Of a stretch of 64,000 bases of DNA, positions 1 through 12,036 are shown one piece after another; the first letter of the stretch is position 1, and each line of letters opens with the position of its first letter. Source of the DNA: Ehretia macrophylla (Eukaryota > Streptophyta > Magnoliopsida > Boraginales > Ehretiaceae); NCBI GenBank assembly GCA_037974665.1, contig CM075769.1, positions 79,197,190 through 79,261,189 on the forward strand. Direction: 5' to 3'. Below the pieces are notes generated by a model. That model ran no database searches and was not told the origin of the DNA. It saw only the letters and a list, made by a program, of their open reading frames with translations. The translations under genes and the position numbers were made by a program.

Positions 1-87
1 CCCATCCTTGTACTACTCTCGCCCAAACAAGCTTAACTTCGAAGTTCTGTTGGGATCCGGTGCATTAGTGTTGTTATGATCGCACCC
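1..87 (-). rRNA. 5S rRNA, partial at window edge
   Basis: Positions 1-87 of the gene are inside the window; the 3' 32 nt lie outside. Differences: C14A, G17A, T38A, C46T, G58T, C61T, T79A. The A box is hit at 58 and 61. TATA-like CATATAGG is present upstream. The upstream spacer is type Y. Confidence 0.93.
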
Positions 88-645
88 TTCATGTTGAGGG
101 CACAATTCCTATATGTGTTAACGGATAACAGTCCCAGCCTAGAGAGATGCCCTATTCAAAAGGCCCAATGGGTTTAACGACAACCCATCCGCTTCAACAA
201 CGCAGTATCCTCGCAAGACGTGATATCGACACGTCGTAGGGCCCTCTGATTTCCCGCGACTTAGGTTGACGTCCTTTTAACAATTCACGACGTACGATCC
301 GGGACGGAAAAACAGAGCAAAAGAAGAAAGGTGGCCTGAAACTGATGAAAACGTTCAATTTTGGGCTTGAAAAATGGGCACAACGAGCAAGCTGGCTGCC
401 CCTATCGTAGAGCTCTCAGAGAGCTTTGCAACGGTATGTTGTGCGCCGCGTAACTCCTTACGGATCAAACTTTATAGGCACCGGAGCAACGGAGACCTGG
501 TCACAAGCCCTACGCCATCGGTTTGCGGGCCCAGCCTCTACGTGAAGCGAAGTTGTCTTGCCCAGTGTTCGGTGGGATTCAGTAATAGAGATTTGGTCGA
601 TAAAGTATCTTGGCAACCCTAACCAGTGCAAAAAAAATTGAAATG

Positions 646-764
646 GGGATGCAACACGAGGACTTCCCTAGGGGTCACCCATCCTAGTACTACTCTCACC
701 CAAGAACGCTTAACTTCGTAGTTCTGATGAGATCCGGTACATTAGTGTTGGTACGATCGCACCC
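646..764 (-). rRNA. 5S rRNA
   Basis: Full length, 119 nt, but with about ten differences: A11G, G17A, C26T, C35T, C46A, G60T, C67T, C95T, T96A, C116T. It shares the G17A/C35T pair with the copies ending at 3399, 5358, 8655 and 10007. The upstream element is CATAAAGG; the upstream spacer is type X. Probably weak or silent. Confidence 0.92.
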
Positions 765-1322
765 TTCATGTTGAGGGCACAATTCCTTTATGTGTTAACT
801 GTTCACAGTCCCTGCCTAGAGAGATGGCCCATTCAAAAGGCCCAATGGGCATAAAGACAACCCATCTGCTTCAACAACGCAGCATCCTGGCAAGACGTGA
901 TATCGATACGTTGTAGGGCCCTCTGATGTCCCGCGAATCAGGTTGTCATCTTTTTTATAGTTCACGACGTACGATCCGAGACGGAAAAACAGTGCAAATG
1001 TAGAAAAGTGCACTGAAACAGATGAAAACGTTCGATTTTGGGCTCCAAAAATGGGCATAACTAGCAAGCTGGCTGCCCCCATCGTAGACCTCTCAGATAG
1101 CTTTGCAACGGTATGATGTACTCCGCGTAACTCCTTACGGATCAAAAGTTATGGGCACCGGAGCGACGGAGACTTGGTCACAAACCCTACGCCCTCGGTT
1201 TGCGGGGCCAGCCTCTACGTGAAGCGAAGTTGTCTTACCCAACGTTCTTTGGGATTCAGTAATAGAGATTTGGTGGATAAAGTAGCTTGGCGACCCTAAC
1301 CAAGGCAAAAAAAATTGAAAAG

Positions 1323-1441
1323 GGGGTGCAACACGAGGACTTCCCAGGGGGTCACCCATCCTAGTACTACTCTCGCCTAAACACGCTTAACTTCGGAGTT
1401 CTGATATGATCCGGTGCATTAGTGCTGGTATGATCGCACCC
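1323..1441 (-). rRNA. 5S rRNA
   Basis: Full length. Differences: C35A, C36T, C61T, G64A. The C box is intact. The same allele is found ahead of other type Z spacers (5S ending at 9330). The upstream element is CATAAAGG. Confidence 0.95.
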
Positions 1442-1999
1442 GTCACGTTGAGGGCACAATTCCTTTATGTGTTAACTGTTCACAGTCCCAGCCTAGAGAG
1501 ATGGCCCATTCAAAAGGCCCAATGGGCTTAACGACAACCCATCCTCTTCAACAACGCAGCATCCTTGCAAGACGTGATATCGACACGTTGTAGGGCCCTC
1601 TGATGTCCCGCGAGTCCGGTTGTCGTCCTTTTAACAGTTCACGACGTACGATCCGGGACGGAAAAAAGGAGCAAAAGAAGAAAAGTGGCCTGAAACCGAT
1701 GAAAACGTTCGATGTTGGGCTCCAAAAATGGGCACAACGAGCAAGCTGTCTGCCCCCGTCGTAGAGCTCTCAGAGAGCTTTGCAACGGTTTGTTGTGCAC
1801 CGTGTAACTCTTTACGAATCAAAAGTTATGGGCACCGGAGCGACAGAGACTAGGTCACAAACACTACACCCCCGGTTTGGGGGCCCAGCCTCTACGTGAA
1901 GCGAAGTTGCCTTGCCCAATGTTCCGTAGGATTCAGTAATAGAGATTTGGTGGATAAAGTATCTTGACAACCCCAACCAGGGCAAAAAAATTTGAAAAG

Positions 2000-2118
2000 G
2001 GGATGCAACACGAGGACTTCCGAGGGGGTTACCCATCCTAGTACTACTCTCGCCCAAACACACTTAACTTCGGAGTTCTGTTGGGATCCGGTGCATTAGT
2101 GCTAGTATGATTGCACCC
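2000..2118 (-). rRNA. 5S rRNA
   Basis: Full length. Differences: G7A, C15T, T38A, C57T, C61T, G89A, G97C, C116T. The A and C boxes are both touched. The upstream spacer is the short type S with the 72-bp deletion. Confidence 0.93.
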
Positions 2119-2603
2119 GTCATGTTGAGGGCACAATTCCTATATGTGTTAACAGATCACAGTCCCAGCCTAGAGAGATGGCCCATTCAAAAGACCCAAT
2201 GGGCTTAACGACAACCCATCTGCTTCAACAACGCAGCATGCTTGCAAGACGTACGATCCGGGACGAAAGAACAGAGCAAAAGAAGAAAAGTGGCCTGAAA
2301 GTGATGAAAACGTGCAATTTTGGGCTCCAAAAATGGACACAGCGAGCATGCTGGCTGCCCCCGTCGTAGAGGTCTCAGATAGCTTTGCAACGGTATGTTG
2401 TGCGCTACGTAACTCCTTACGAATCAAAAGTTATCGGAACTGAAGTGACAGAGGCCTAGTCACAAACCCTACGCCCTCGGTTTACGGGCCCACCCTCTAC
2501 GTGAAACGAAGTTGTCTTGCCCAATGTTCCGTGGGATTCAATAATAGAGATTTGGTGGATAATGTATCTTGGCAACCCTAACCAGGGAAAAAAATTTGAA
2601 AAG

Positions 2604-2722
2604 TGGGTGCAACACGTGGACTTCCCAGGGGGTCACCCATCCTAGTACTACTCTCGCCCAAACAAGCTTAACTTCGGAGTTCTGTTTGGATCCGGTGCAT
2701 TAGTGCTGGTACGATCGCACCC
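2604..2722 (-). rRNA. 5S rRNA
   Basis: Full length. Differences: A11G, C36A, T38A, G58T, C61T, T106A, C119A. The G58T/C61T/T38A set is shared with the copies at 4563, 7183 and 7860, which also precede type Y spacers. TATA-like CATATAGG is present. Confidence 0.94.
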
Positions 2723-3280
2723 TTCATGTTGAGGGAACAATTCCTATATGTGTTAACGGATCACAATCCCAGCCTAGAGAGATGGCCTATTCAAAAGGCC
2801 CAATGGGCTTAACGACAACCCATCCGCTTTAACAACGCAGCATCCTCGCAAGACGTGATATCGACACGTTGTAGGGCCCTCTGATTTCCCGCGAGTCAGG
2901 TTGTCGTCCTTTTAACAGTTCACGTCGTACGATCCGGGACGGAAAAACAGAGCAAAATAAGAAAAGTGGCCTGAAACTGATGAAAACGTTCAATTTTGGG
3001 CTTAAAAAATGGGCACAGCGAGCAAGCTGGCTGCTCCAGTCGTAGAGCTCTCAAAGAGCTTTGCAACGGTATGTTGTTCGCCGCGTAACTCCTTACAGAT
3101 CAAAAGTTATGGGCACCGGAGTGACGGAGACCTGGTCACAAACCCTACGCCCTCGGTTTGCGGGCCCAACCTCTACGTGAAGCGAAGCTGTCTTGCCCAA
3201 TGTTCCGTGGAATTCAGTAATAGAGATTTGGTAGATAAAGTATCTTGGCAACCCTAACCAGGGCAAAAAAAATTGAAATG

Positions 3281-3399
3281 GGGGTGCAACACGAGGACTT
3301 CCCTAAGGGTCACCCATCCTAGTACTACTCTCGCCCAAGCACGCTTAACTTCGTAGTTCTGATGAGATCCGGTGCATTAGTGTTGGCATGATCGCACCC
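3281..3399 (-). rRNA. 5S rRNA
   Basis: Full length. Differences: A13G, G17A, C35T, C46A, C94T, C95T, T96A. Three adjacent changes fall at the 3' edge of the C box. The upstream element reads ATATAAAGG. Confidence 0.94.
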
Positions 3400-3957
3400 G
3401 TCATGTTGAGGGCACAATTCCTTTATATGTTAACTGTTCACAGTCCCAGCCTAGAGAGATGGCCCATTCAAAAGGCCCAATGGGCTTAACGACAACCCAT
3501 CCTCTTCAACAACGCAGCATCCTTGCAAGACGTGATATCGACACGGTGTAGGGCCCTCTGATGTCCTGCAAGTCCGGTTGTCGTCCTTTTAACAGTTCAC
3601 GACGTACGATCCAGGACGGAAAAAAAGAGTAAAAGAAGAAAAGTGGCCTGAAATCGATGAAAACGTTCGATTTTGGGCTCCAAAAATGGGCACAGCGAGC
3701 AAGCTGTCTGCCCCCGTCGTAGAGCTCTCAGAGAGCTTTGCAAGGGTTTGATGTGCACCGTGTAACTCTTTACGGATCAAAAGTTATGGGCACCGGAGCG
3801 ACGGAGACCTGGTCACAAACACTACGCCCTCGGTTTGCGGGCCCAGCCTCTACGTGAAGCGAAGTTGTCTTGCCCAATGTTCCGTGGGATTCAGTAATAG
3901 AGACTTGGTAGATAAAGTATCTTGGCAACCCTAACCAGGGCAAAAAAAATTGAAAAG

Positions 3958-4076
3958 GGGGTGCAACACGAGGACTTCCGAAGGGGTCACCCATCCTAGT
4001 ACTACTCAAGCCCAAGCACGCTTAACTTCGGAGTTCTTATGGGATCCGGTGCATTAGTGCTGGTATGATCGCACCC
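3958..4076 (-). rRNA. 5S rRNA
   Basis: Full length. Differences: C39A, G68T, A69T, C95T, G97C. The intermediate element (67-72) is altered. It precedes a short type S spacer, like the copies ending at 2118 and 6696. Confidence 0.95.
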
Positions 4077-4562
4077 GTCATGTTGAGGGCACAATTCCTT
4101 TATGTGTTAACTGGTCACAGTCCCAGCCAAGACAGATGGCCCATTCAGAAGGCCCAATGGGCTTAACGACAACCCATCCGCTTCAACAACGCAGTATGCT
4201 TGCATGACATACGATCCGGGACGGAAGAACAGAGCAAAAGAAGAAAAGTGGCCTGAAACTGATGAAAATGTTCAATTTTGGGCTCCAAAAATAGACACAG
4301 CGAGGATGATGGCAGCCCCCATCGTAGAGCTCTCAGAGAGCTTTGCAACGGTATGTTGTGCTCCGCGTAACTCCTTACGAATCAAAACTTATCGGCACCG
4401 AAACGACAGAGACCTGGTCACAAACCCTAGACCCTCAGTTTGCTGGCCCAGCCTCTACGTGAAACGAAGTTGTCTTGCTCAATGTTCCGTGGGATTCAGT
4501 AATAGAGATTTGGTGGATAATGTATCTTGGCAACCCTAACCAGGGCAAAAAAATTTGAAAAG

Positions 4563-4681
4563 TGGGTGCAACATGAGGACTTCCTAGGGTGTCACCCATC
4601 CTAGTACTACTCTCGTCCAAACAAGCTTAACTTCGGAGTTCTGTTTGGACCCGGTGCAATAGTACTGGTATGATCGTACCC
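4563..4681 (-). rRNA. 5S rRNA, strongly diverged
   Basis: Full length but with about twelve differences: G5A, C18T, A23T, A32G, C36A, T38A, G58T, C61T, G66A, C92A, G97A, G108A, plus C119A. Likely a pseudogene by decay although no bases are missing. Confidence 0.9.
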
Positions 4682-5239
4682 TTCATGTTGAGGGCACAAT
4701 TCCTATATGTGTTAACGGATCACAGTCCCAGCCTAGAGAGATGGCCTATTCAAAAGGCCCAATGGGCTTAACGACAACCCATCAGCTTCAACAATGCAGA
4801 ATCCTCACAAGACGTGATATCGACACGTTGTAGGGCCCTCTGATTTCCCGTGAGTCAGGTCGTCGTCCTTTTAACAGTTCACGACGTACGATTCGGGACG
4901 GAAAAACAGAGCAAAAGAAGAAAAGTGGCCTGAAACTGATGAAAACGTTCAATTTTGGGCTTGAAAAATGGGCACAGCGAGCAAGCTAGTTGCCCCCGTC
5001 GTAGTGCTCTCAAAGAGCTTTGTAACGGTATGCTGTGCGCCGCGTAACTCCTTACGGATCAAAAGTTATGGGCACCGGAGCGACGGAGACCTGGTCACAA
5101 ACCCTACGCCCTCGGTTTGCGGGCCCAGCCTCTACGTGAAGCGAAGTTGTCTTGCCCAATGTTCCGTGGGATTCAGTAATAGAGATTTGGTAGATAAAGT
5201 ATCTAGGCAACCCTAACCAGGGCAAAAAAAATTGAAATG

Positions 5240-5358
5240 GGGGTGCAACACGAGGACTTCCCAAGGGGTCACCCATCCTAGTACTACTCTCGCCCAAGCA
5301 CGCTTAACTTCGCAGTTCTGATGAGATCCGGTGCATTAGTGTTGGTATGATCGCACCC
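5240..5358 (-). rRNA. 5S rRNA
   Basis: Full length. Differences: G17A, C35T, C46G, C95T. The internal promoter is otherwise intact. It belongs to the G17A/C35T allele group. The upstream spacer is type X. Confidence 0.95.
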
Positions 5359-5916
5359 GTCATGTTGAGGGCACAATTCCTTTATGTGTTAACTGTTCAC
5401 AGTCCCAGCCTAGAGAGATGGCCCATTCAAAAGGCCCAATGGGCATAAAGACAACCCATCCGCTTCAACAACGCAGCATCCTGGCAAGACGTGATATCAA
5501 TACGTTGTAGGGCCCTCTGATGTCCCGCGAATCAGGTTGTCGTTCTTTTTACAGTTCACAACGTACGATCCGTGACTGAAAAACAGAGCAAATGTAGAAA
5601 AGTGCACTGAAACTGATGAAAACGTTCGATTTTGGGCTCCAAAAATGGGCACAACGAGCAAGCTGGCTGCCCCCATTGTAGAGCTCTCAGATAGCTTTGC
5701 AACGGTATGATGTGTGCCGCGTAACTCCTTACGGATCAAAAGTTATGGGCACCGGAGCGACGGAGACCTGGTCACAAACCCTACGCCCTCGGTTTGCGGG
5801 GCCAGCCTCTACGTGAAGCGAAGTTGTCTTGCCCAATGTTCCATGGGATTCAGTAATAGAGATTTGGTGGATAAAGTAGCTTGGCGACCCTAACCAAGGC
5901 AAAAAAAATTGAAAAG

Positions 5917-6035
5917 GGGGTGCAACACGAGGACTTCCCAGGGGGTCACCCATCCTAGTACTACTCTCGCCTAAACACGCTTAACTCTGGAGATCTGATA
6001 TGATCCGGTGCATTAGTGCTAGTATGATCGCACCC
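5917..6035 (-). rRNA. 5S rRNA
   Basis: Full length. Differences: C15T, C35A, C36T, A43T, G48A, A49G, C61T, G64A. The upstream element is weak (CACTTAAAGG on the sense strand). The upstream spacer is type Z and shortened, giving a 661-bp unit. Confidence 0.94.
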
Positions 6036-6578
6036 GTCACGTTGAGGGCACAATTCCTTTAAGTGTTAACTGTTCACAGTCCCAGCCTAGAGAGATGGCC
6101 CAATGGGCTTAACGACAACCCATCATCTTCAACAACGCAGCATCCTTGCATGATGTGATATCGACACATTGTAGGGCCCTATGATGTCTCGCGAGTCCGG
6201 TTGTCGTCCTTTTAACAGTTCACGACGTACGATCTGGGACGGAAAAAAGAGTAAAAGAAGAAAAGTGGCTTGAACCGATGAAAATGTTCGATTTTGGGCT
6301 CCAAAAATGGGCACAACAAGCAAGCTGTCTGCCCCTGTCGTAGAGCTCTCAGAGAGCTTTGCAACAGTTTGTTGCGCACCGTGTAACTCTTTACGGATCG
6401 AAAGTTATGGGCACCGGAGCGACGGAGACCTGGTCACAAACACTACGCCCTCGGTTTGCGGGCCCATCCTCTACGTGAAGCGAAGTTGTCTTGCCCAATG
6501 TTCCGTGGGATTCAGTAATAGAGATTTGGTGGATAAAGTATCTTGGCAACCCTAACCAGGGCAAAAAACATTAAAAAG

Positions 6579-6696
6579 GGGGTGCAACACGAGGACTTCC
6601 CAAGGGGTCACCCATCCTAGTACTACTCTCGCCCAAGCACGCTTAACTTCGGAGTTCTGATGGATCCGGTACATTAGTGCTGGTATGATCGCACCC
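6579..6696 (-). rRNA. 5S rRNA, 118 nt
   Basis: One C is missing in the CCC at 34-36; other differences are C26T and C95T. The A box, intermediate element and most of the C box are the majority sequence. It lies next to the third short type S spacer. Confidence 0.93.
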
Positions 6697-7182
6697 GTCA
6701 TGTTGAGGGCACAATTCCTTTATGTGTTAACTGTTCACAGTCCCAGCCTAGAGAGATGGCCCATTTAGAAGGCCCAATGGGCTTAACGACAACCCATCCG
6801 CGTCAACAACACAGCATGCTTGCAAGACGTACGATCTCGGATGGAAAGACAGAGCAAAAGAAGAAAAGTGGCCTGAAACTGATGAAAACGTGCAATTTTG
6901 GGCTCCAAAAATGGACACAGCGAGCATGCTGGCTGCCCCCGTCGTAGAGCTCTCAGAGAGCTTTGCAACGGTATGTTGTGCGCCGCGTAACTCCTTACGG
7001 ATCAAAAGTTATCGGCACCGAAGCGACAGAGACCTGGTCACAAACCCTACGCCCTCGGTTTGCGGGCCCAGCCTCTACGTGAAACGAAGTTGTCTTGCCC
7101 AATGTTCCGTGGGATTCAGTAATAGAGATTTGGTGGATAATGTATCTTGGCAACCCTAACCAGGGCAAAAAAAATTGAAAAG

Positions 7183-7301
7183 TGGGTGCAACACGAGGAC
7201 TTCCCAGGGGGTCACCCATCCTAGTACTACTCTCGCCCAAACAAGCTTAACTTCGGAGTTCTGTTGGGATCCGGTGCATTAGTGCTGGTATGATCGCACC
7301 C
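7183..7301 (-). rRNA. 5S rRNA
   Basis: Full length. Differences: T38A, G58T, C61T, C119A. This is the cleanest member of the allele that precedes type Y spacers. TATA-like CATATAGG is present. Confidence 0.95.
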
Positions 7302-7859
7302 TTCATGTTGAGGGCACAATTCCTATATGTGTTAACGGATCACAGTCCCAGCCTAGAGAGATGGCCTACTCAAAAGGCCCAATGGGCTTAACGACAACCC
7401 ATCCGCTTCAACAACGCAGCATCCTCGCAAGATGTGATATCGACACGTTGTAGGGTCCTCTGATTTCTCGCGAGTCAAGTAGTCGTCCTTTTTACAGTTC
7501 AGGACGTATGATCCGGGACGGAAAAATAGATCAAAAGAAGAAAAGTGGCCAGAAACTGATGAAAACGTTCAATTTTGGGCTTGAAAAATGGGCACAGCAA
7601 GCAAGCTGGCTGCCCCCGTCGTAGAGCTCTCAAAGAGCTTTGCATTGGTATGCTGTGCGCCTGGTATCTCCTTACGGATCAAAAGTTATGGGTACCGAAG
7701 CGACGGAGACCTGGTCACAAACCCTACGCCCTCGGTTTGCAGGCCCAGCCTTTACGTGAAGCGAAGTTGTCTTGCCCAATGTTTCGTGGGATTCAGTAAT
7801 AGAGATTTGGTAGATAAAGTATCTAGGCAACCCTAACCAGGGCAAAAAAAATTGAAAAG

Positions 7860-7978
7860 TGGGTGCAACACGAGGACTTCCCAAGGGGTCACCCATCCTA
7901 GTACTACACTCGGCCAAACAAGCTTAACTTCGGAGTTCTGTTGGGGTCCGGTGCATTAGTGCTGGTATGATCGCACCC
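7860..7978 (-). rRNA. 5S rRNA
   Basis: Full length. Differences: T33C, T38A, G58T, C61T, G66C, A71T, C95T, C119A. The upstream element is altered to CATATTGG. It follows another type Y unit, so Y appears twice in a row here. Confidence 0.94.
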
Positions 7979-8536
7979 TTCATGTTGAGGGCACAATTCC
8001 AATATGTGTTAACGGATCACAGTCCCAGCCTAGAAAGACGGCCTATTCAAAAGGCCCAATGGGCTTAACGACAACCCATCCGCTTCAACAACGCAGCATC
8101 CTCGCAAGACGTCATATCGGCACGTTGTAGGGCCCTCTGATTTCCCGCGAGTCAGGTTGTCGTCCTTTTTACAGTTCAGGACGTATGATCCGGGACGGAA
8201 AAACAGATCAAAAGAAGAAAAGTGGCCTGAAACAGATGAAAACGTTCAATTTTGGGCTTGAAAAATGGGCACAGCGAGCAAGCTGGCTGCCCCCGTCGTA
8301 GAGCTCTCAAAGAGCTTTGCAACGGTATGCTGTGCGCTGCGTAACTCCTTACGGATCAAAAGTTATGGGCACCGGAGCGACGGAGACCTGGTCACAAACC
8401 CTACGCCCTCGGTTTGCGGGCCCAGCCTCTACGTGAAGCGAAGTTGTCTTGCCCAATGTTTCGTGGGATTCAGTAATAGAGATTTGGTAGATAAAGTATC
8501 TAGGCAACCCTAACCAGGGCAAAAAAAATTGAAATG

Positions 8537-8655
8537 GGGGTGCAACACGAGGACTTCCTAAGGGGTCACCCATCCTAGTACTACTCTCGCCCAAGCACGC
8601 TTAACTTCGCAGTTCTGATGAGATCCGGTGCATTAGTGTTGGTATGATCGCACCC
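8537..8655 (-). rRNA. 5S rRNA
   Basis: Full length. Differences: G17A, C35T, C46G, C95T, G97A. Nearly the same allele as the copy at 5240-5358. The upstream spacer is type X. Confidence 0.95.
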
Positions 8656-9211
8656 TTCATGTTGATGGCAATATTCCTTTATGTGTTAAATGTTCACAGT
8701 CCCAGCCTAGAGAGATGGCCCATTCAGAAGGCCCAATGGGCATAGACAACCCATCCGCTTCAACAACGCAGCATCCTCGCAAGACGTGTTATCGATACGT
8801 TGTAGGGCCCTCTGATGTCCCACAAATCAGGTTGTCGTTCTTTTTACAGTTCACTACGTACGATCTGGGATGGAAATACAGAGCAAATGTAGAAAAGTGC
8901 ACTAAAACTAATGAAAACATTCAATTTTGGGCTCCAAAAATGGGCACAACGAGCAAGCTGGCTGCCCCCATTGTAGAGCTCTCAGATAGCTTTGCAACGG
9001 TATGCTGTGCGCTGCGTAACTCCTTACGGATCAAAAGTTATGTGCACCGGAGCGACAGAGACCTGGTCACAAACCCTACGCCCTCGGTTTGCGGGGCCAG
9101 CCTCTACGTGAAGCGAAGTTGTCTTGCCCAATGTTCCATGGGATACAGTAATAGAGATTTGGTGGATAAAGTAGCTTGGTGACCCTAACCAAGGCAAAAA
9201 AAATTGAAAAG

Positions 9212-9330
9212 GGGGTGCAACACGAGGACTTCCCAGGGGGTCACCCATCCTAGTACTACTCTCGCCTAAACACGCTTAACTTCGGAGTTCTGATATGATC
9301 CGGTGCATTAGTGCTGGTATGATCGCACCC
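9212..9330 (-). rRNA. 5S rRNA
   Basis: Full length. Differences C35A, C36T, C61T, G64A, identical to the copy at 1323-1441, about 7.9 kb away. The upstream spacer is type Z. Confidence 0.95.
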
Positions 9331-9888
9331 GTCACGTTGAGGGCACAATTCCTTTATGTGTTAACTGTTCACAGTCCCAGCCTAGAGAGATGGCCCATTC
9401 AAAAGGCCCAATGGGCTTAACGACAACACATCCTCTTCAACAACGAAGCATCCTTGCAAGACATGATATCGACACGTTGTAGGGCGCTCTGATGTCCCAC
9501 GAGTCCGGTTGTTGTCCTTTTAACAGTTCACGACGTACGAACCGGGATGGAAAAAAAGATCAAAAGAAGAAAAGTGGCCTGAAACCGATGAAAACGTTCG
9601 ATTTTGGGCTCCAAAAATGGGCACAGTGAGCAAGCTATCTGCCCCCGTCGTAGAGTTGTCAGAGAGCTTTGCAACGGTTTATTGTGCACCGTGTAACTCT
9701 TTACGGATCAAAAGGTATGGGCACCGGAGCGACGGAGACCTAGTCACAAACACTACGCCCTCAGTTTGCGGGCCCAGCCTCTACGTGAAGCGAAGTTGTC
9801 TTGCCCAATGTTCCGTAGGATTCAGTAATAGAGATTTGGCGGATAAGGTATCTTGACAACTTTGAAAAGGGCAAAAAAATTTGAAAAG

Positions 9889-10007
9889 GGGGTGCAACAC
9901 GAGGACTTCCCGAGGGGTCACCCATCCTAGTACTACTCTCGCCCAAGCACGCTTAACTTTGCAGTTCTGATGAGATTCGGTGCATTAGTGTTCGTATGAT
10001 CGCACCC
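9889..10007 (-). rRNA. 5S rRNA
   Basis: Full length. Differences: C15G, G17A, G31A, C35T, C46G, G48A, C95T, T96C. Member of the G17A/C35T group. The upstream spacer is type X. Confidence 0.94.
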
Positions 10008-10565
10008 GTCATGTTGATGGCACAATTCCTTTATGTGTTAAATGTTCACAGTCCCAGCCCAGAGAGATGGCCCATTCAAAATGCCCAATGGGCATAAAGA
10101 CAACCCATCCGCTTCAACAACGCAGCATCGTCGCAAGACGTGTTATCGATACGTTTTAGGGCCCTCTGATGTCCGGCGAATCAGGTTGTCGTTCTTTTTA
10201 CAGTTCATGACGTACGATCCGGGACCGAAAAACAGAGCAAATGTAGAAAAGTGCACTGAAACAGATGAAAACGTTCAATTTTGGGCTCCAAAAGTGGGCA
10301 CAACGAGCAAGCTAGCTGCCCCCATTGTTGAGCTCTCAGATAGCTTTACAACGGTATGCTGTGCGCCATGTAACTCCTTACGGATCAAAAGTTATGGACA
10401 TCGGAGCGACGGAGACCTGGTCACAAACCTTACGCCCTCGGTTTGCGGGGCCAGCCTCTACGTGAAGCGAAGTTGTCTTGCCCAATGTTCCGTGGGATTC
10501 AGTAATAGAGATTTGGTGGATAAAGTAGCTTGGCGACCCTAACTAAGGCAAAAAAAATTGAAAAG

Positions 10566-10684
10566 GGGGTGCAACACGAGGACTTACCAAGGGGTTACCC
10601 ATCCTAGTACTACTCTCGCCTAAACACGCTTAACTTCGAAGTTCTGATATGATCCGGTGCATTAGTGCTGGTATGATCGCACCC
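10566..10684 (-). rRNA. 5S rRNA
   Basis: Full length. Differences: C35A, C36T, C46T, C61T, G64A, G89A, C95T, G99T. Same group as 1323-1441 with extra changes in the C box region. Confidence 0.94.
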
Positions 10685-11241
10685 GTCATGTTGAGGGCAT
10701 AATTCCTTTATGTGTTAACTGTTCACAGTCCCAGCCTAGAGAGATGGCCCATTCAAAAGGTCCAATGGGCTTAACGACAACCCATCATCTTCAACAACGC
10801 AGCATCCTTCCAAGACGTGATATCGACACGTTGTAGGGCCCTCTGATGTCCCGCGAGTCCGGTTGTCATCCTTTTAACAGTTCACGACATACGATCCGGA
10901 ACGAAAAAATAGAGCAAAAGAAGAAAAGTGGCCTGAAATCGATGAAAACGTTCGATTTTGGGCTCCAAAAATGGCCACAGCGAGCAAGCTGTCTGCCCCC
11001 GTCGTAGAGCTCTCAGAGAGCTTTGCAACGGTTTGTTGTGCACCATGTAACTCTTTACGGATCAAAAGTTATGGGCACCAGAGCGACGGAGACCTGGTCA
11101 CAAACACTACGCCGTCTGTTTGCAGGCCCAGCCTCTACGTGAAGCGAAGTTGTCTTGCCCAATGTTCGTGGGATTCAGTAATAGAGACTTGGTGGATAAA
11201 GTATCTTGGCAACTTTGAAAAGGGCAAAAAAATTTGAAAAG

Positions 11242-11360
11242 GGGGTGCAACACGAGGACTTCCCTGGGGGTCACCCAACCAAGTACTACTATCGCCCAAG
11301 CACGCTTAACTTCGGAGTTCTGATGGGATCCGGGGAATTAGTGCTGGTATGATCGCACCC
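11242..11360 (-). rRNA. 5S rRNA
   Basis: Full length. Differences: G25T, A27C, G70T, A80T, A83T, T96A. The A box is clean, but the C box carries three changes. The upstream element is ATATATAGG. This copy marks the end of the regular four-type cycle. Confidence 0.94.
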
Positions 11361-11917
11361 CTCATGTTGAGGGCACAATTCCTATATATGTTAATGGTTC
11401 ACAGTCCCAGCATAGAGAAATGGCCCATTCAAAATGCCCAATGGGCTTAACGACAACCCATCCGCTTCAACAACGTAGCATCCTCGCAAGACGTGATATC
11501 AACACGTTGTAGGGCCCTCTGTTGTCCCGCGAGTCAAGTTGTCGTCGTTTTAACAGTTCACGACGTACGATCCGGGACGGAAAAACATAGCAAAAGAAGA
11601 AAAGTGGCCTGAAACTAATGAAAACGTTCAATTTTGGACTCCAAAAACGGGCACAGCGTGCAAGCTGGTTGCCCCCGTTGTAGAGCTCTAAGAGGGCTTT
11701 GCAACGGTTGCTATGCGCCGCGTAACTCCTTACGGATCAAAAGTTATGGGCACCGGAGCGACAGAGACTTGGTCGCAAACCCTACGCCCTCGGTTTGCGG
11801 GCCCAGCCTCTACGTGAAGCGAAGTTCTCTAGCCTAATGTTCCGTGGGATTCAGTAATAGAGATTTGGTGGATAAAGTATCTTGGCATCCCTAACCAGGG
11901 CAAAAAAAATTGAAAAG

Positions 11918-12036
11918 GGGGTGCAACACGAGGACTTCCCAGGGGGTCACCCATCCTATTACTACTCTTGCCCAAACACGCTTAACTTCGGAGTTCTGAT
12001 AGGATCCGGTGCATTAGTGCTTGTATGATCGCACCC
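11918..12036 (-). rRNA. 5S rRNA
   Basis: Full length. Differences: C15A, C36T, C61T, G68A, C78A. TATA-like CATATAGG and the T-run downstream are present. Confidence 0.95.

Larger units (their letters stand above)
88..11241 (-). repeat. higher-order repeat of four 5S spacer types (Y-X-Z-S)
   Basis: Spacer types by shared bases: Y (contains GGGCTTGAAAAATGGGC or GGGCTTAAAAAATGGGC on the plus strand), X (AAATGTAGAAAAGTGCAC), Z (CAAGCTGTCTGCCCC or close), S (short, 72-bp deletion). The order from left is Y X Z S, Y Z S, Y X Z S, Y Y X Z, X Z. The full cycle is about 2.63 kb (Y at 88 and again at 2723). Gene alleles follow the spacer types, so genes and spacers were amplified together. Confidence 0.82.

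Noticed and set aside
10042-10542. Open frame of 166 codons in the minus arm
   Set aside because: It lies within spacer antisense to the 5S genes, has no recognisable domain, and is open only because this unit lacks stops present in sister units.
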